Assembly: GCA_040403095.1 (NCBI GenBank)
Contig: JBBALI010000001.1
Coordinates: 62,001-126,000, forward strand
Source: JAQVCM01 sp040403095
GTDB lineage: Bacteria > Bacteroidota > Bacteroidia > Flavobacteriales_D > Crocinitomicaceae
Direction of reading: 5' to 3'
DNA length: 64,000 bases
A program made the translations under genes and the position numbers. The notes beneath the pieces are model-generated. The model saw nothing but the letters and a program-made list of their open reading frames with translations, ran no database searches and had not been told where the DNA came from. Position 1 is the stretch's first letter; each line of letters opens with the position of its first letter. Below are positions 61,991 through 64,000 of the stretch, one piece after another.

Positions 61991-62293
61991 TGGTGATAGA
62001 ATTGCTATTGATTGTATAAATGTAAATAAAACTTACAATTTTTTGCAATTATTGAAATTTAGAATCATGTATCAATCACTAGTTTAAATAATTTCAAATC
62101 AAGAATTACCACATTAATCTATTTGTTTTCAAACAATTAAAACCTTTTTATAAACGATAACTCCAAAAAATAACAATGCTGTCAAAAAATGTGCAACTGA
62201 CAAAAATCAGTATAAATCGCGCCCAAACAAATGCAATTTGACTTGTCGCTCTAATTGGTTTGTTTATCTTTGGTGCATCTAAAAAAAGAGTAC
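61991..62293. other. 303-bp divergent intergenic region
   Basis: Lies between the His-rich membrane protein and kynU. It holds the kynU promoter at its right end and, on the minus strand near 62010-62045, a possible TTG-N21-TACATTTA promoter for the membrane protein. The middle is A+T-rich and I see no gene, repeat or hairpin of note. Confidence 0.6.
62243..62272 (+). promoter_or_regulatory. Bacteroidota-type promoter of kynU-kmo
   Basis: TTG (62243-62245), 19 bp, TATCTTTG (62265-62272), then 21 bp to ATG 62294. Both elements match the consensus with good spacing. Confidence 0.7.
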
Positions 62294-63577
62294 ATGCTTT
62301 TCGAAAATTCATTGTCATTTGCCCAAAAAATGGATGCGCAAGATCCATTGAAAGATTACCGAAATCGTTTTCATTTGCCTTCGTTTCATCCCGATGGAGT
62401 GCGCTATTTCACGGGAAATTCCTTGGGATTGCAACCAAAATCTACTTCAAGTTATATCCAACAAGAATTAGATGCTTGGGCAAAATGGGGCGTTGAAGGT
62501 CACTTTTTAGCGGAAAGACCTTGGTATTCTTACCATGAACAATTAACAGAAAAAGCAGCAAAAATTGTGGGTGCAACCAACAAAGAAGTGGTCATCACGC
62601 ATTCTTTGACAACAAATTTACACTTGTTGATGGTTTCATTTTACCAACCGACAGGCAAAAGAAATAAAATCATTTGCGAAGCAAAAGCATTTCCAAGTGA
62701 TCAATATGCTTTGGAATCTCAAGTCAAATTCCACGGATTAGATCCTGACACGCACATCATTGAAATCGCACCACGTGAAGGTCAACATTTGATAGATGAA
62801 GCAGATATTTTAGCCAAAATTGCTGAAGTTGGTGATGAACTGGCTTTAGTCATGTTTGGCGCTGTGAACTATTATTCAGGACAATTGTTTGACATGAAGA
62901 AAATCACTGAAGCGGCGCATGCAGTTGGAGCCATTGCTGGATTTGATTTGGCGCATGCTGCTGGAAACATCCACATGAAATTACACGAATGGAATGTCGA
63001 TTTTGCCGCTTGGTGTACTTACAAATATTTGAATTCATCTCCTGGCGGAGTTTCTGGAATGTTTGTACACGAAAAACACGCCAATCGTCCAGAATTGCCG
63101 CGTTTTGCAGGTTGGTGGGGACACGACAAAGAAACTCGTTTTCAAATGCAGAAAGGTTTTCACCCGATGGAAGGCGCTGAAGGTTGGCAATTGAGTAACG
63201 CGCCCATTTTGGGAATGGCAGCACATTTGGCTTCTTTGGATTTATTTGATGAAGTTGGAATGCAGGCGCTTTGTCAAAAAAGAGATTTATTGACTGGATT
63301 TTTGGAATTTGTGATTGATTCAATTTCCGAAAAACACCAAGAAAAATGCACGTTTGAAATCATTACCCCAAGAAATCAAGCGCAAAGAGGGGCTCAAATT
63401 TCCATGTTGGTGCATGGCGAGGCGAAAAAAATGTTCAATCAATTGACAGAAGATGGCGTGATTGCAGATTGGAGAGAACCAAATGTAATACGCTTAGCGC
63501 CGGTTCCAATGTACAATTCATTCGAAGATGTTTATGTTTTCGGAGAAATTTTGGAAAGAGCCATTTTGTCAGTTTGA
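62294..63577 (+). CDS. kynU: Kynureninase
   Basis: PLP enzyme cleaving (3-hydroxy)kynurenine to (3-hydroxy)anthranilate and alanine. 427 residues from ATG 62294; the longer frame begins within the promoter. Landmarks: RYFTGNSLGLQP, GHFLAERPWYSYHE, GFDLAHAAGN, and the PLP-lysine in AAWCTYKYLNSSPGG, then FAGWWGHD. With kmo 34 bp downstream, the substrate is probably 3-hydroxykynurenine, feeding quinolinate and NAD synthesis. Confidence 0.96.
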   Translation: MLFENSLSFAQKMDAQDPLKDYRNRFHLPSFHPDGVRYFTGNSLGLQPKSTSSYIQQELDAWAKWGVEGHFLAERPWYSYHEQLTEKAAKIVGATNKEVVITHSLTTNLHLLMVSFYQPTGKRNKIICEAKAFPSDQYALESQVKFHGLDPDTHIIEIAPREGQHLIDEADILAKIAEVGDELALVMFGAVNYYSGQLFDMKKITEAAHAVGAIAGFDLAHAAGNIHMKLHEWNVDFAAWCTYKYLNSSPGGVSGMFVHEKHANRPELPRFAGWWGHDKETRFQMQKGFHPMEGAEGWQLSNAPILGMAAHLASLDLFDEVGMQALCQKRDLLTGFLEFVIDSISEKHQEKCTFEIITPRNQAQRGAQISMLVHGEAKKMFNQLTEDGVIADWREPNVIRLAPVPMYNSFEDVYVFGEILERAILSV

Positions 63578-63611
63578 GAATAAAAATGGATACATCGAAA
63601 AAAACATTTAT

Positions 63612-64000
63612 ATGAAAAAAGTAGGAATTGTAGGAGCAGGCTTGGTTGGAAGTTTACAAGCGATTTTGATGGCCCAAAAAGGTTACCAAGTTTCTGTATT
63701 TGAGCGCAGACCAGATTTACGAAAAGCGAAGCTTATTGCAGGAAGATCAATCAACTTGGCACTTTCAGACCGCGGATGGAAAGCATTGGAATTGGCTGGA
63801 ATTGCTGAAGATATTCGCGCCATTTCGATTCCGATGTACAAACGTTGCATGCATGCATTGGATGGAACGTTGACTTATCAACCATACGGAAAAGAAGACC
63901 AAGCGATTTACTCCGTTTCTCGTGGCGGATTGAATCAAAAATTGATGAATTTAGCAGACAATTATCCAAATATTGAATATAACTTTAATCTCCAGTGCAA
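63612..64000 (+). CDS. kmo: Kynurenine 3-monooxygenase, C-terminus cut by window edge
   Basis: 129 codons visible of a family of about 450. FAD-binding dinucleotide motif KVGIVGAGLVGSLQA, then FERRPDLR, the family signature AGRSINLALSDRGWKAL, and MHALDGTLTYQPYG. A flavin hydroxylase converting kynurenine to 3-hydroxykynurenine with NADPH and O2. Follows kynU by 34 bp in the same operon. Confidence 0.95.
   Translation, partial: MKKVGIVGAGLVGSLQAILMAQKGYQVSVFERRPDLRKAKLIAGRSINLALSDRGWKALELAGIAEDIRAISIPMYKRCMHALDGTLTYQPYGKEDQAIYSVSRGGLNQKLMNLADNYPNIEYNFNLQC

Noticed and set aside
1..64000. CRISPR arrays, prophage genes, transposases, toxin-antitoxin or restriction genes.
   Set aside because: None seen on either strand; the only mobile-looking sequences are the two short repeat elements listed.

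Overview
The window is A+T-rich bacterial chromosome that reads as core genome of a Bacteroidota species, most likely order Flavobacteriales. The evidence is threefold. Many genes have a TAnnTTTG -7 box, the Bacteroidota promoter signature. Two proteins end in type IX secretion (T9SS) sorting domains. The protein mix is also typical: TonB-dependent receptor with a carboxypeptidase-like N-domain, many small SPII lipoproteins, YtxJ, OmpP1/FadL, SCO and DUF5715. A finer placement (perhaps Crocinitomicaceae) is only an impression. I see no prophage, CRISPR array, transposase, toxin-antitoxin pair or defence island.

Layout. 1-18.3 kb: hutI (cut by the left edge); a minus-strand run hemA-hemC-hemD, then a peptide-type substrate-binding lipoprotein translationally coupled to a TonB receptor; another run of free-Met-sulfoxide reductase, Ig-like lipoprotein and LPG-synthase-type membrane protein; a plus-strand exonuclease/lipoprotein pair; then sucA-sucB. 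18.4-28 kb: a secreted VWA protein, a GxxExxY gene behind a 106-bp inverted-repeat element, lysS, a 131-bp palindromic G+C-rich repeat, an outer-membrane protein/lipoprotein pair, hemW and a T9SS cargo protein. 28-42.5 kb: a two-component system, a TPR lipoprotein with a membrane protein, an ABC-F ATPase, SCO, a feoA-feoB-Cys-rich peptide-DUF5715 chain, tpx, and ppk1-ppx. 42.5-56.6 kb: an S9 peptidase, queA, two tandem small lipoproteins, pheS-ytxJ-glutaminyl cyclase, a small islet beside tRNA-Asn, ssb, a convergent GT2/polytopic membrane protein pair, a cell-wall amidase and a GT-B-like protein. 56.6-64 kb: a fadL / SGNH esterase / T9SS esterase operon, a His-rich membrane protein of unknown function, and kynU-kmo (cut by the right edge).

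Genes that work together: hemA, hemC and hemD (tetrapyrrole synthesis), with hemW (heme insertion) further on; feoA, feoB and the Cys-rich peptide (ferrous iron uptake); ppk1 and ppx (polyphosphate turnover); sucA and sucB (TCA cycle); kynU and kmo (kynurenine route, probably to quinolinate and NAD); fadL with two esterases (probable use of external lipids or esters).

Nothing here is clearly a new biological system. The best leads are the two repeat elements, the two promoters that abut their start codons, the lipid-use operon with an overlapping 14-bp palindrome, the coupled substrate-binding protein and TonB receptor beside the heme genes, and the unassigned His-rich membrane protein. Several starts given here differ from the longest open frame; the reasons are in the entries.
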